Of a stretch of DNA of 64,000 bases, positions 16,822 to 24,784 are shown in pieces. The DNA lies in the NCBI GenBank assembly GCA_017473265.1, contig JAFULQ010000002.1, positions 62,001 to 126,000 of the forward strand, written 5' to 3'. The DNA comes from Erysipelotrichaceae bacterium (GTDB lineage Bacteria; Bacillota_I; Bacilli_A; Erysipelotrichales; Erysipelotrichaceae). A program made the position numbers and the translations under genes. Positions within the stretch are counted from its first letter, which is position 1; each line of letters opens with the position of its first letter. The notes beneath the pieces are model-generated. The model was not told where the DNA came from, did no database searches, and worked only from the letters and a program-made list of their open reading frames with translations.

Positions 16822-16856
16822 ATTTTATTGTAAAATGAATATAAGGAAGTGATTGT

Positions 16857-17918
16857 ATGCCATTATTAATTGTAAGAAATGATTTAGTAAAAATGCATGT
16901 AGATGTGATTGTGAATAGTGCAAATCCAAAACCTATAATTGGTGCAGGGGTAGATGAACGTATTCATACATGTGCAGGAGAACAGTTATTACAAGCAAGA
17001 TTAGCTATTGGTAATATTGCTTGTGGTGAAGCTAGAATTACAGATGCATATAATCTTCATGCGAAATATGTGATTCATACTGTAGGACCTATTCATACCT
17101 ATAACCATGTATATGAATTATTAAGTAATTGTTATAGAAATTCGTTATTATTAGCGAAAGAGTATAAGTGTAAATCGATTGCTTTTCCATTGATTTCAAC
17201 AGGTACTTATGGTGTTGATAAAGCGAAGGCTTTACAAATTGCTATTCAAACGATTCATGAGTTTTTATTAGAAAATGATATGATGGTATATCTAGTAGTA
17301 TATGATCGTCAAAGTTATCAATTATCTGAGCATTTATATAATGATGTACAATCGTATATTGATGAAAATTATGTGGAGGAAACATACAATAGACATTCTA
17401 GAAATATAGAATGTGAAGCTACAATTAATAAAATAAATAATGGTATTAAAGTAATTAAAAATTTTTTAAGAGACATTATAGTAGAAGAAGAATTAGAAGA
17501 ATATATCGATGAAGAAGTAAATGAATATAAATGCAATGAAATATTATCTCCGTGTATAGAAGAATTAATTGAAGAAGTTGATGATACCTTCGCAGAGTGT
17601 TTATTCAAAATTATTGATAATAAAGGATTAAAAGATCCAGATGTCTATAAGAAAGCAAATATTGATCGTAGATTGTTTTCTAAAATAAGAAGTAATAAGC
17701 ATTATCAACCGAGTAAAAATACTGCACTAGCCTTAGCTTTTGCTTTAGAATTAAATCTTGATGAAACAAAAGATATGTTGAATAAAGCGGGTTATGCATT
17801 ATCAAATAGTAATAAGGTAGATATTATCTTTAAATACTTTATTGAACAAAATAATTATAATATTTATGAATTGAATGAAGTATTATTTAAATTTACAGAA
17901 ACAACACTTGGCGGCTAA
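16857..17918 (+). CDS. Macro-domain (ADP-ribose binding) protein with C-terminal HTH-like region
   Basis: A 353-residue protein. Residues 1-175 form a macro domain: VDVIVNSANPKPIIGAGVD with the adenosine/ADP-ribose binding loop, and FPLISTGTYGVDKAKA with the second loop. Such domains bind or hydrolyse ADP-ribose linked to proteins or nucleic acids. A very acidic linker (about 205-255) follows. The C-terminal region, about 260-350, contains DVYKKANIDRRLFSKIRS and ALALAFALELNLDETKDML; this resembles a lambda-repressor-like helix-turn-helix and is often found joined to macro domains in Firmicutes. AAGGAAGTGAT precedes the start. It is followed by a vWA-protein gene in the same direction. Substrate and role are unknown. 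Confidence 0.8.
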   Translation: MPLLIVRNDLVKMHVDVIVNSANPKPIIGAGVDERIHTCAGEQLLQARLAIGNIACGEARITDAYNLHAKYVIHTVGPIHTYNHVYELLSNCYRNSLLLAKEYKCKSIAFPLISTGTYGVDKAKALQIAIQTIHEFLLENDMMVYLVVYDRQSYQLSEHLYNDVQSYIDENYVEETYNRHSRNIECEATINKINNGIKVIKNFLRDIIVEEELEEYIDEEVNEYKCNEILSPCIEELIEEVDDTFAECLFKIIDNKGLKDPDVYKKANIDRRLFSKIRSNKHYQPSKNTALALAFALELNLDETKDMLNKAGYALSNSNKVDIIFKYFIEQNNYNIYELNEVLFKFTETTLGG

Positions 17919-17930
17919 TTGTCGCCTTTT
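17910..17930 (+). terminator. Weak terminator after the macro-domain gene
   Basis: A 6-bp stem GGCGGC / GTCGCC (one G-T pair) with a TAATT loop holding the stop codon, followed by TTTT. It probably allows partial read-through to the vWA gene. Confidence 0.5.
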
Positions 17931-17990
17931 ATGCGACCTTATGTGTCTAGATTAGAAGTACATTATAGATGCATAAAGGAGGTAACAAAT

Positions 17991-18626
17991 ATGAGTGTTA
18001 CAGAATTAGTATTTATTTTAGATAGAAGTGGTTCTATGTCTGGTTTAGAATCAGATACAATTGGAGGATTCAATTCATTGTTGGAAAAACAAAAGAAGGA
18101 AGAAGGAGAAGCGAATATTACAACCGTATTGTTTGATGATAAATTAGAAACTATTCATGATCGTGTGAATATTCAAAAGGTTAAAGCATTGACTGAAAAA
18201 GAATACTATGTGCGTGGATGTACAGCTATGTTAGATGCGATTGGTTCAACCATTGAACATATTAGCAATATTCATAAATATATTCGTAAAGAAGATGTTC
18301 CAAGTAAAACTATGTTTATTATTACAACGGATGGTATGGAAAATGCGAGTCATAAGTATTCTTATGAAGATGTAAAAAAACTCATTGAACAAAAGAAAGA
18401 AGTAGGATGGGAGTTCTTATTTCTAGGGGCTAATATTGATGCAATAGCTACAGCAAAGAAATTTGGTATTCAAGAAGATCGAGCAGTTAATTATCATAAT
18501 GATGCAAAGGGCATAGAAGTAAATTATAACTGTGTAAACAAAGCAATAAAATTTTTGAGAAGTCATGCTTTTATAAATGAAGAGTGGGCAGAAGAAATTG
18601 ATGAAGATTATAAAACAAGAAAGTAG
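17991..18626 (+). CDS. vWA-domain protein (TerY-like)
   Basis: A 211-residue single-domain von Willebrand factor A protein. The metal-ion-dependent adhesion site is intact: DRSGSM at about 11-16, the Thr in GCTAMLDAIG, and the Asp in ITTDGMENAS. There is no signal peptide or transmembrane segment, so it is cytoplasmic, like TerY-type vWA proteins of stress-response clusters. AAGGAGG lies 9 nt before the ATG at 17991; the longer TTG frame overlaps the preceding terminator. It is paired with the macro-domain/HTH gene, suggesting shared work in an ADP-ribose-linked response. The specific function is unknown. Confidence 0.8.
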   Translation: MSVTELVFILDRSGSMSGLESDTIGGFNSLLEKQKKEEGEANITTVLFDDKLETIHDRVNIQKVKALTEKEYYVRGCTAMLDAIGSTIEHISNIHKYIRKEDVPSKTMFIITTDGMENASHKYSYEDVKKLIEQKKEVGWEFLFLGANIDAIATAKKFGIQEDRAVNYHNDAKGIEVNYNCVNKAIKFLRSHAFINEEWAEEIDEDYKTRK

Positions 18627-18644
18627 TTCTATGAACTACTTTTT
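18621..18644. terminator. Bidirectional terminator between the vWA and hydrolase genes
   Basis: A 9-bp stem AAGTAGTTC / GAACTACTT with a TAT loop and T-run, overlapping both convergent gene ends. Confidence 0.85.
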
Positions 18645-19400
18645 GATTGCTTTATAGATTTCTTGATTCATCATCTCTCTATGTTTTTTAGAATCAATGT
18701 CTTTGCTAGGAATTTCAACTAAAACAGAGTTTTTAAGATGCTTGTGATAGTATTCTGCATATTCATATGGATGCACAAAATCATTACGACAAGCAATAAT
18801 ACTTGTATAAACATCTAAATTCTCTAACTCTACAATAGAGTTATATGGTGTTTTAAATGGTAAAATATTAAATTTTTGCCATTCTTTAACATTTATCGGT
18901 TCTTCAAAAGTATGTAGGAAGGTGTTACGTGTATAATCTGTTGTTTGATTTACAATCTTCCATCCTTCACTTTCTAAAAACATAGTTTTGTTTTGCTGTT
19001 GTAAGGCATCAGCTAAAGAAGTGTATGCTGTTTGTACTTCTTTACTCATCGGTTTATGAGTCCATGCAGGTCTTACTAATATCAATTTATTTACATACTT
19101 AGGATAACGAATAGCAATGTTCATGGCAATTGCTGCACCCATGGAAATGCCACCAAAAATGGCTTGTTGAATTTGTAAATGATGTAATACTTGTATAACA
19201 TCATCTGCCATTGTATTAAAGTCTAATGTTTCATAGTTTGCTAAAGTATTACCATGTCCTTGCATATTGATATTAATGAGTTGTACACCATCTATTGGAT
19301 CATAAGCAGATTCAATTTGATTCATATCTCCACCAAGTCCATGTATAAATACAAAAGGAATTCCAGAACCTTTTACTTCATATTCTATATGTTTATTCAT
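18636..19400 (-). CDS. Alpha/beta-fold hydrolase
   Basis: A 254-residue hydrolase. Family landmarks are the oxyanion-hole turn PFVFIHGLGGDMNQ, the nucleophile elbow FGGISMGAAIAM with Ser in GISMG, an acid near IIACRNDFVHPYE, and a candidate C-terminal His in DSKKHREMM. There is no signal peptide. The gene start overlaps the end of the upstream isomerase/epimerase gene by 8 nt, so the two are co-translated. The substrate cannot be read from sequence; the partnership hints at sugar-ester or lactone hydrolysis, but this is a guess. Confidence 0.8.
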   Translation of the reverse strand: MNKHIEYEVKGSGIPFVFIHGLGGDMNQIESAYDPIDGVQLININMQGHGNTLANYETLDFNTMADDVIQVLHHLQIQQAIFGGISMGAAIAMNIAIRYPKYVNKLILVRPAWTHKPMSKEVQTAYTSLADALQQQNKTMFLESEGWKIVNQTTDYTRNTFLHTFEEPINVKEWQKFNILPFKTPYNSIVELENLDVYTSIIACRNDFVHPYEYAEYYHKHLKNSVLVEIPSKDIDSKKHREMMNQEIYKAIKK

Positions 19401-20226
19401 TGGATAAAATCCTTTCTAAGAATTGTTTGCTTGATGGTATTTGTTGTTCACTTAGTCCATGCATGATGATCGAACCATCATATCCAACTTGATGAAGTAA
19501 ATGAATAAAGTATGCAAAATCAAGTTCACCTTCTCCTGCTGCTACAAATTTAAGGCTTCCATCATAGCTAAAGTCCTTCGCATGTGCTATAACTATATCC
19601 TTACCTAAGAGTTTAAAGGCATTATCTAATGTTTCTTTCATTGGTTGTTTTTGTCCAGGATGAAATAAGTTTGCACCATCCATAATAATTTTCAAATATG
19701 GAGAGTTAATTTCATTTAGATATTGTCTTGCTTTATCTGCAGTATTGATGATATTGCTAGCCTCTGTTTCTACACCTAGGATAACATTGTACTTTTCAGC
19801 AAACTTGATAATTTTCTTAGTGGTATCAATTAAATCATTCCATGCATCTTGCTTTAAATTATCATCATGCCATTTCCATTTGCTTTCAGGATTTCTTGAA
19901 CCAGTACATAGTGACACAATAGGAATTCCTAATTCATGAGCTGCTTTGCATTGTAATTCAAATTGAGCAATCGCTTCATTACGTGCTTCTATATCTGGAT
20001 CAATCATATTAAAGGTTCCTGTTAATATATCCATCTTAATACTGTATTGCTGGGCTAGAGTTTTGATAGATATAATAGTTTCTGCAGGAATGGAATCTGG
20101 TAATGGGGATAAACCAGCACTAGCAAAATTAAATTGCACATGATAAATATCATCGTTATTAAGTTTTTGAAATGTTTCCTCTAGGGAACAGTTTTCATAT
20201 GTTTTTGAGAAGATTCCAATGTTCAT
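19393..20226 (-). CDS. Sugar phosphate isomerase/epimerase family protein (xylose isomerase-like TIM barrel)
   Basis: A 277-residue AP-endonuclease-family-2 TIM barrel. Typical features are MNIGIFSKTYENCSLEETFQKL at the start, the metal-binding Glu in VILGVETEAS, IIMDGANLFHPGQ, HAKDFSYDG, and the barrel-closing AAGEGELDFAYFIHLL. Members isomerise or epimerise sugars. GGAGG lies 8 nt before the ATG at 20226. It is the first gene of a two-gene leftward unit with the alpha/beta hydrolase, divergent from the LytTR system. The substrate is unknown. Confidence 0.82.
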   Translation of the reverse strand: MNIGIFSKTYENCSLEETFQKLNNDDIYHVQFNFASAGLSPLPDSIPAETIISIKTLAQQYSIKMDILTGTFNMIDPDIEARNEAIAQFELQCKAAHELGIPIVSLCTGSRNPESKWKWHDDNLKQDAWNDLIDTTKKIIKFAEKYNVILGVETEASNIINTADKARQYLNEINSPYLKIIMDGANLFHPGQKQPMKETLDNAFKLLGKDIVIAHAKDFSYDGSLKFVAAGEGELDFAYFIHLLHQVGYDGSIIMHGLSEQQIPSSKQFLERILSNE

Positions 20227-20261
20227 AAATTAATCCTCCATATGGATATATTTAAGATAGC

Positions 20262-20294
20262 ACCATTTATACCAAAAAGAAACCGTAAATACCA
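20262..20294 (+). promoter_or_regulatory. LytTR-type direct-repeat operator upstream of the response regulator gene
   Basis: Two 13-bp direct repeats, ACCATTTATACCA (20262-20274) and ACCGTAAATACCA (20282-20294), have a 7-nt spacer and so a 20-bp period. The four ACC triplets fall about one helix turn apart, as for LytTR-family regulators. The same arrangement recurs at 22306-22338 before the lipoprotein gene. Confidence 0.75.
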
Positions 20295-20300
20295 GAGGAA

Positions 20301-20329
20301 TTTACAATTAGCTAATTTCATAATATGAT
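20301..20329 (+). promoter_or_regulatory. Promoter of the LytTR two-component operon
   Basis: TTTACA at 20301-20306, a 17-nt spacer, and TATGAT at 20324-20329. The -35 element lies 6 nt after the LytTR direct repeats, a position that suits an activator contacting RNA polymerase. Confidence 0.65.
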
Positions 20330-20358
20330 AAATTTATAGAAATATAGGTGAAAAACTA

Positions 20359-21060
20359 ATGGAGAAAATTTTAATTGTTGATGATCAATTACAAGATATA
20401 CATCGTATTAAAAATAAAGTAACTACATTTTTAAAAGATAAAATTGCTTTTGATATAGAAGTGTCAACAGATTCTACAGCAAGTAAATTATTAGAAGAAG
20501 CATATTCATTATATTTTCTAGATATTGATATGCCAAATCAAGACGGAATCTCATTCGCAAGACAAATTAGAAAATTATATCCAAAAAGTATCATTATTTT
20601 TGTGACAAGTCATAATGAATTGGTATTTCATAGTTTTGAAGTACATCCATTTTTCTTTGTGAGAAAAACACATTTTATAGAAGATATGGACAAAGCATTA
20701 TCATTATTTTATAAAACTTATCAAGATAAACATCAGTTATTCAAATGCATATATAACAATAAAGAATTATGTATACCTTTAGCAGAAATAGATTATTTTG
20801 AAAAATATTTAAACTATTTATATATTCACACTCAAAATACAGTGTATAAAGTAAGGGAATCAATCTCAAAAGTAGAAACAGAATTGCAAGAATATTATTT
20901 TTGTCGTATTCATTCAAATTGTTTGGTTAATTTAAAAAATGTAAATAAAATTGAAGGAAATCAAATTAAAATTAGAGATACATTATTAGAAATTAGTAGA
21001 CGAAGAATTTCATATGTTAAGAATGCGTATTTAGATATGTTGGGAGATGTATATGGTTAA
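20359..21060 (+). CDS. LytTR-family response regulator (AgrA-like)
   Basis: A 233-residue regulator. The receiver domain at 1-120 has the acidic pair in ILIVDDQ, the phospho-acceptor Asp in YFLDIDMPNQDGISF, and the conserved Thr/Ser in FVTSHNELVF. The LytTR DNA-binding domain at about 130-230 shows IDYFEKYLNYLYIHT, RESISKVE, CRIHSNCLVNLKNV and ISRRRIS. It overlaps the histidine kinase gene and so forms a classical pair with it. Direct repeats of LytTR type stand before its own promoter and before the lipoprotein gene downstream, which implies autoregulation. No Agr-type peptide gene is seen nearby. Confidence 0.9.
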   Translation: MEKILIVDDQLQDIHRIKNKVTTFLKDKIAFDIEVSTDSTASKLLEEAYSLYFLDIDMPNQDGISFARQIRKLYPKSIIIFVTSHNELVFHSFEVHPFFFVRKTHFIEDMDKALSLFYKTYQDKHQLFKCIYNNKELCIPLAEIDYFEKYLNYLYIHTQNTVYKVRESISKVETELQEYYFCRIHSNCLVNLKNVNKIEGNQIKIRDTLLEISRRRISYVKNAYLDMLGDVYG

Positions 21061-22324
21061 TATATTGCTAATTGAAAGTATTATTGTTTCTATATTTTTA
21101 CAGTTGTATCTTCAAAAAAGATTGGATTATCAAGATTGGTATTGTGCTGCATTTGGTGTTATTTCATTTTGTGTTAGATATGCTTTAATATATTTTGTAA
21201 ATAATAGTATTTTATCATTAATGATATTTGTATTATTTGCAGGATGTTATAGTTATACTTTTGGTAGGAAAAATAATTATGAACAAATAGTTTTTACTTG
21301 TTTATTTGTAATATCAATCTATTTATTCGATATGATTGGTTTATCAATTTATGCGACTATATTAGATATTGCTATTGTATATGTGAAAAATAGTGTGCGA
21401 TATTATTGGGAAGCTATGTTTGTATCAAAATGTTTATATGCTTTATTTTTGATAATGATTCTTTTGATGAGAAAAAGAATCATTACTTATAATAATCATA
21501 GTTTAGAGATTGTAGTGGTTATTTTCTTGGTTATTGTTAGTGAAGCTTTGTTAATAGGCTTGTTAATTTATAATGAAGTAACAGTATTATCTATTTTATT
21601 AATTATGATATCTATATTGGGTATATGTGTTTATATGTATATTTTCATGTTAAGGACGAAGATTGCTGAAAAGGAAAGAATGGAAGCTGTTGTTATTGCT
21701 AAAGAATTGGATAGCCAAAAGAAGTTGCATGATGAAATGCATAAAAATCATTTAGAGGTTCGTAAGATTAAACATGATATGAATCATCATTTACAAATTG
21801 TGTTGGGTTTATTACAAGATGATGATATTGAAGAAGCTAAGGATACCATCCATAAAATCAGTCAGTCGATTTTATTGACGAATGTGTATCAATATATGAA
21901 TATTCCTTCTTTAGATTATTTATTATCTAGTAAAATTCAAGAGGCAAATATAAGGAAAATAGTCTCTAAGGTAATGATAGAGTTTGATGAATTACATCTA
22001 AATAAGCAAGATTTAGGTGTATTACTTGGCAATTTATTAGACAATGCGATTGAAAATTGTGGTAATAAAAAAGAAATTCAAATTACTCTTAAACAAATTA
22101 ACGAATATTTAATGATTATTATCGCAAATGCGATTGATGATTCGATATTAGCTACAAATCCTAATTTACAAACAACAAAAGATGATTCTAATGCACATGG
22201 ACTTGGTTTGAAGAGCTCAAAAGATATTGTGACAAAGTATGAGGGGATTCTACAGTTTGATGAAAAAGAGGGATTCTTTATAGTGAAAGTTATCTTGAAG
22301 AATGAACCAGTTATACCACAATAA
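21053..22324 (+). CDS. Membrane sensor histidine kinase (AgrC-like, GHKL ATPase)
   Basis: A 423-residue kinase. Six or so hydrophobic segments fill residues 1-200 with little extracytoplasmic sequence, as in peptide-sensing AgrC-type kinases. The phospho-acceptor helix is KIKHDMNHHLQIVLGLL. The GHKL ATPase follows with LGNLLDNAIENC (N box) and AHGLGLKSSKDIVTKY (G box). GGGAG 6 nt upstream favours the ATG at 21053; an ATG at 21047 is the alternative. It overlaps the response regulator gene by 8 nt. The signal is unknown. Confidence 0.9.
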   Translation: MVNILLIESIIVSIFLQLYLQKRLDYQDWYCAAFGVISFCVRYALIYFVNNSILSLMIFVLFAGCYSYTFGRKNNYEQIVFTCLFVISIYLFDMIGLSIYATILDIAIVYVKNSVRYYWEAMFVSKCLYALFLIMILLMRKRIITYNNHSLEIVVVIFLVIVSEALLIGLLIYNEVTVLSILLIMISILGICVYMYIFMLRTKIAEKERMEAVVIAKELDSQKKLHDEMHKNHLEVRKIKHDMNHHLQIVLGLLQDDDIEEAKDTIHKISQSILLTNVYQYMNIPSLDYLLSSKIQEANIRKIVSKVMIEFDELHLNKQDLGVLLGNLLDNAIENCGNKKEIQITLKQINEYLMIIIANAIDDSILATNPNLQTTKDDSNAHGLGLKSSKDIVTKYEGILQFDEKEGFFIVKVILKNEPVIPQ

Positions 22325-22350
22325 AACCATCGATACCAACTCCATTTACA
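22306..22350 (+). promoter_or_regulatory. LytTR-type direct-repeat operator and -35 element upstream of the lipoprotein gene
   Basis: Repeats ACCAGTTATACCA (22306-22318) and ACCATCGATACCA (22326-22338) have a 7-nt spacer. A 6-nt gap then leads to TTTACA at 22345-22350, an exact copy of the spacing upstream of the regulator gene. The first repeat lies in the last codons of the kinase gene. The -10 element is poor (TAAGGT at 22368), as expected for an activator-dependent promoter. Confidence 0.7.
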
Positions 22351-22366
22351 ATAATGGAGTTTTTTC
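22338..22366 (+). terminator. Terminator after the histidine kinase gene, overlapping the next promoter
   Basis: A 9-bp stem AACTCCATT / AATGGAGTT with a 6-nt loop and a T-run. The -35 element of the lipoprotein promoter lies within it. Confidence 0.8.
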
Positions 22367-22396
22367 GTAAGGTAGAGATGTAAGGAGGCGATGATT

Positions 22397-23302
22397 ATGA
22401 AAAAGAATATTTGTAAACTAATAATATGTTTCATAGTTATTAATAGTTTGTATGGTTGTTCTACAAAACAAGAAGAGACTACAATTATATGTAAATTGAA
22501 TAAGATTGAAAATAATGTTCATGTAGCGTACTCACAAATATCATTAACAACATCAAATAATCGATTGTTGGAACTAATCAATATTGAAGATACTTATTTA
22601 GGGGTATCAGAAGATCCTACTTTAGATAGTAAAGTAGATTTGATGGCTAAAGAATATATTTCACAATATAAAGATAATCGCGATTTACAAGTTAATAGTT
22701 ATGTAACAAAGAATACTTGGCATAAAGAGATGATTATGAATTTACGCAATCCTAAGGAAGAGACATTACAGTTATTTAATAGGGATGCATTTAACGAAGA
22801 TGGAACGGTAAGCTATTCCAAAATACTTGATGAGTTGAAAAATAGTAAATACTCCTGTCGTCCAGAAAATGACACGAGTATCAAGATTGAAGATTTAAAT
22901 TTAAAGAGAATTAATATTTCTGTTTACGAAAATAATGTAATTGATCAATATGATAATAATATTTATACATATGGATTAAGAATAGAAACACTGTTTAATG
23001 AGTATAAAATTAATTTAAAAGAAAATGAAGAAGCATATATTGAAATTAAAATAGTACCTATGGATACTTATGTTCACAAAATGTTAGGACGCATTGGGAT
23101 TAATAATAACCCAAAATACCATGAAATAACTGATGTTTATTATAGTAAAAATGAAGCGATAGGTGTACGTAGGAATGAAGGTGTGACAATTGAAGAATTG
23201 AATACGTATGTAGAAAATATAAACGGTGCGTATATCATATTATTTATCAATGATATAGAAGTAGATAGAAAACTAGTTCCAATTAATATGGATATCTATT
23301 AG
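22397..23302 (+). CDS. Predicted lipoprotein in the LytTR regulon, function unknown
   Basis: A 301-residue lipoprotein. The N-terminus MKKNICKLIICFIVINSLYGC is a lipoprotein signal with lipobox Leu-Tyr-Gly-Cys. The mature part is hydrophilic and rich in Asn, Lys and Glu, with no motif I recognise. GGAGG 8 nt upstream favours the ATG at 22397 over the one two codons earlier. It follows a LytTR-type operator and is probably co-transcribed with the membrane-protein gene 15 nt downstream. It is likely a surface target of the two-component system, perhaps in envelope stress. Confidence 0.75.
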   Translation: MKKNICKLIICFIVINSLYGCSTKQEETTIICKLNKIENNVHVAYSQISLTTSNNRLLELINIEDTYLGVSEDPTLDSKVDLMAKEYISQYKDNRDLQVNSYVTKNTWHKEMIMNLRNPKEETLQLFNRDAFNEDGTVSYSKILDELKNSKYSCRPENDTSIKIEDLNLKRINISVYENNVIDQYDNNIYTYGLRIETLFNEYKINLKENEEAYIEIKIVPMDTYVHKMLGRIGINNNPKYHEITDVYYSKNEAIGVRRNEGVTIEELNTYVENINGAYIILFINDIEVDRKLVPINMDIY

Positions 23303-23317
23303 AAAGGAGTCTAGTGT

Positions 23318-24715
23318 ATGAAAAAAGGATGTAAATATGTAACATATAGCTTATTGTTTATTCTAATGTTTTGTGTGGGAATAGCCTTTCATTCAAGTTT
23401 ATTGAGTGAATTATCTTCTAAAACATTGCAAAATTCTTTGGATGCTATCTACGGAAATAAATATAAATGGATATTAAATAATACGTATGGATATAGAAAA
23501 GATGTAGTTGAAAATGCAAGAATTTATGGTAAGTATAAAAATGATATTCAAGTATTAAAAGAAATAGAACAACTGGAAGAAATCGAATATATAAATTATC
23601 ATGTTCAAACAGATATTTACTTCGAAGATATACAGTATGATAAGAATCATAATCCAGAATTTTTATATGAAAAGCAAGGAAATTTATTTGGTATTAGTAA
23701 TCCAAACTATTTTGATTATGAATTAGATGTAATGGATGTTATTGATGGAAGAGTATTTACCAAAGAAGAAATGGATAATGGAGAATATGTCTGTTTAGTT
23801 CCATCGGTGTTTTATCATAATGGAAATCAAGCTGTAAAAGTGGGAGATCAAATCACAGTCTATACGTATATTAGTGAACCAACGGATATCAATGAAATAG
23901 GAATTGATAATGAAGGGAATAAATATAGTAATGGTGAAAAAGTTTATAGAAACATAGAAACTTATACATTTACGGTTATTGGTACTATTGATTATAGTAA
24001 AAAAGATTTTTCAACAATGATCAATATGTTGTTTGTACCTGTTGAGACTGCATATAAGATTCATGATAAAAGTTTTGATGAATTTTCAAAACAAATCATT
24101 GAAAATAAAGAAATGTCAGATTATGCGTCTACAGGAGGTATAGGAAGATTTAATACTTTTGTGGTATTGAAAGATCATGTCGATAATCAAGTGTTTGAAA
24201 GTAAGATACATGAGATTGCAAGGACATATGATAGTAAAATTGAATATATTCAAACAAGTAAGGAAAAGTATTCAACTCTAGCGATGGAAATAACAACATG
24301 TATACAGAATAGTAAATGGATTCAAAAAGTATCACTATTTGCTTGTTTCGTTATTTCTATGATATTAATTTGTTTTACTTATAAATATGCATCTATTGAA
24401 AAAGGTATGTTTTATAAAGTAATTGTTATTGGAGTAATTGCTATAGCTTGTACAATACCTTTTGTGGATTCTTATAGAGATAAATTAATGATGAATATAC
24501 ATTCTTCTTTGCAGACAATTGAACCATATAATATAGCAGATCCAACAAGTCCAGAAATATATATTGGTACAGAATATAAGAAATGTATCGAATCTATAAA
24601 TGTCATAAGCGTAGTGAAAACAAGCGCTTGGTTAATAGGTGAATTAGTTATTGGAATATTTATTGTTAGTAATATAGACAAAATGAAAATAAGAAAAGGT
24701 AATTACAAAAAGTAA
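23318..24715 (+). CDS. Membrane protein with large extracytoplasmic domain (MacB/FtsX-like arrangement)
   Basis: A 465-residue protein. One transmembrane helix near residues 9-27 is followed by about 300 extracytoplasmic residues and three C-terminal helices (about 340-357, 364-383, 432-452). This helix-domain-three-helix plan resembles FtsX/MacB-type ABC permeases. DVIDGRVFTKEEMDNGEYVCLV and VKVGDQITVY also look like the MacB periplasmic core. No ABC ATPase is adjacent, so the assignment is tentative. It lies downstream of the lipoprotein gene with its own AAAGGAG site, within the same candidate LytTR unit. Confidence 0.6.
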   Translation: MKKGCKYVTYSLLFILMFCVGIAFHSSLLSELSSKTLQNSLDAIYGNKYKWILNNTYGYRKDVVENARIYGKYKNDIQVLKEIEQLEEIEYINYHVQTDIYFEDIQYDKNHNPEFLYEKQGNLFGISNPNYFDYELDVMDVIDGRVFTKEEMDNGEYVCLVPSVFYHNGNQAVKVGDQITVYTYISEPTDINEIGIDNEGNKYSNGEKVYRNIETYTFTVIGTIDYSKKDFSTMINMLFVPVETAYKIHDKSFDEFSKQIIENKEMSDYASTGGIGRFNTFVVLKDHVDNQVFESKIHEIARTYDSKIEYIQTSKEKYSTLAMEITTCIQNSKWIQKVSLFACFVISMILICFTYKYASIEKGMFYKVIVIGVIAIACTIPFVDSYRDKLMMNIHSSLQTIEPYNIADPTSPEIYIGTEYKKCIESINVISVVKTSAWLIGELVIGIFIVSNIDKMKIRKGNYKK

Positions 24716-24724
24716 TTACCTTTT
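24694..24724 (+). terminator. Terminator after the membrane-protein gene
   Basis: A 9-bp perfect stem GGTAATTAC / GTAATTACC flanked by AAAA and TTTT, with a 5-nt loop, overlapping the end of the gene. Confidence 0.85.
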
Positions 24725-24784
24725 CAAATGTTGAAAAATGCAGAAAAATAAGATAGTATTAATTTATAGAAGGGATGTGTATAT

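Noticed and set aside
23318-24715. Functional FtsX/MacB ABC permease
   Set aside because: The topology fits, but no ABC ATPase gene is adjacent and motif support is weak; kept only as an architectural resemblance.
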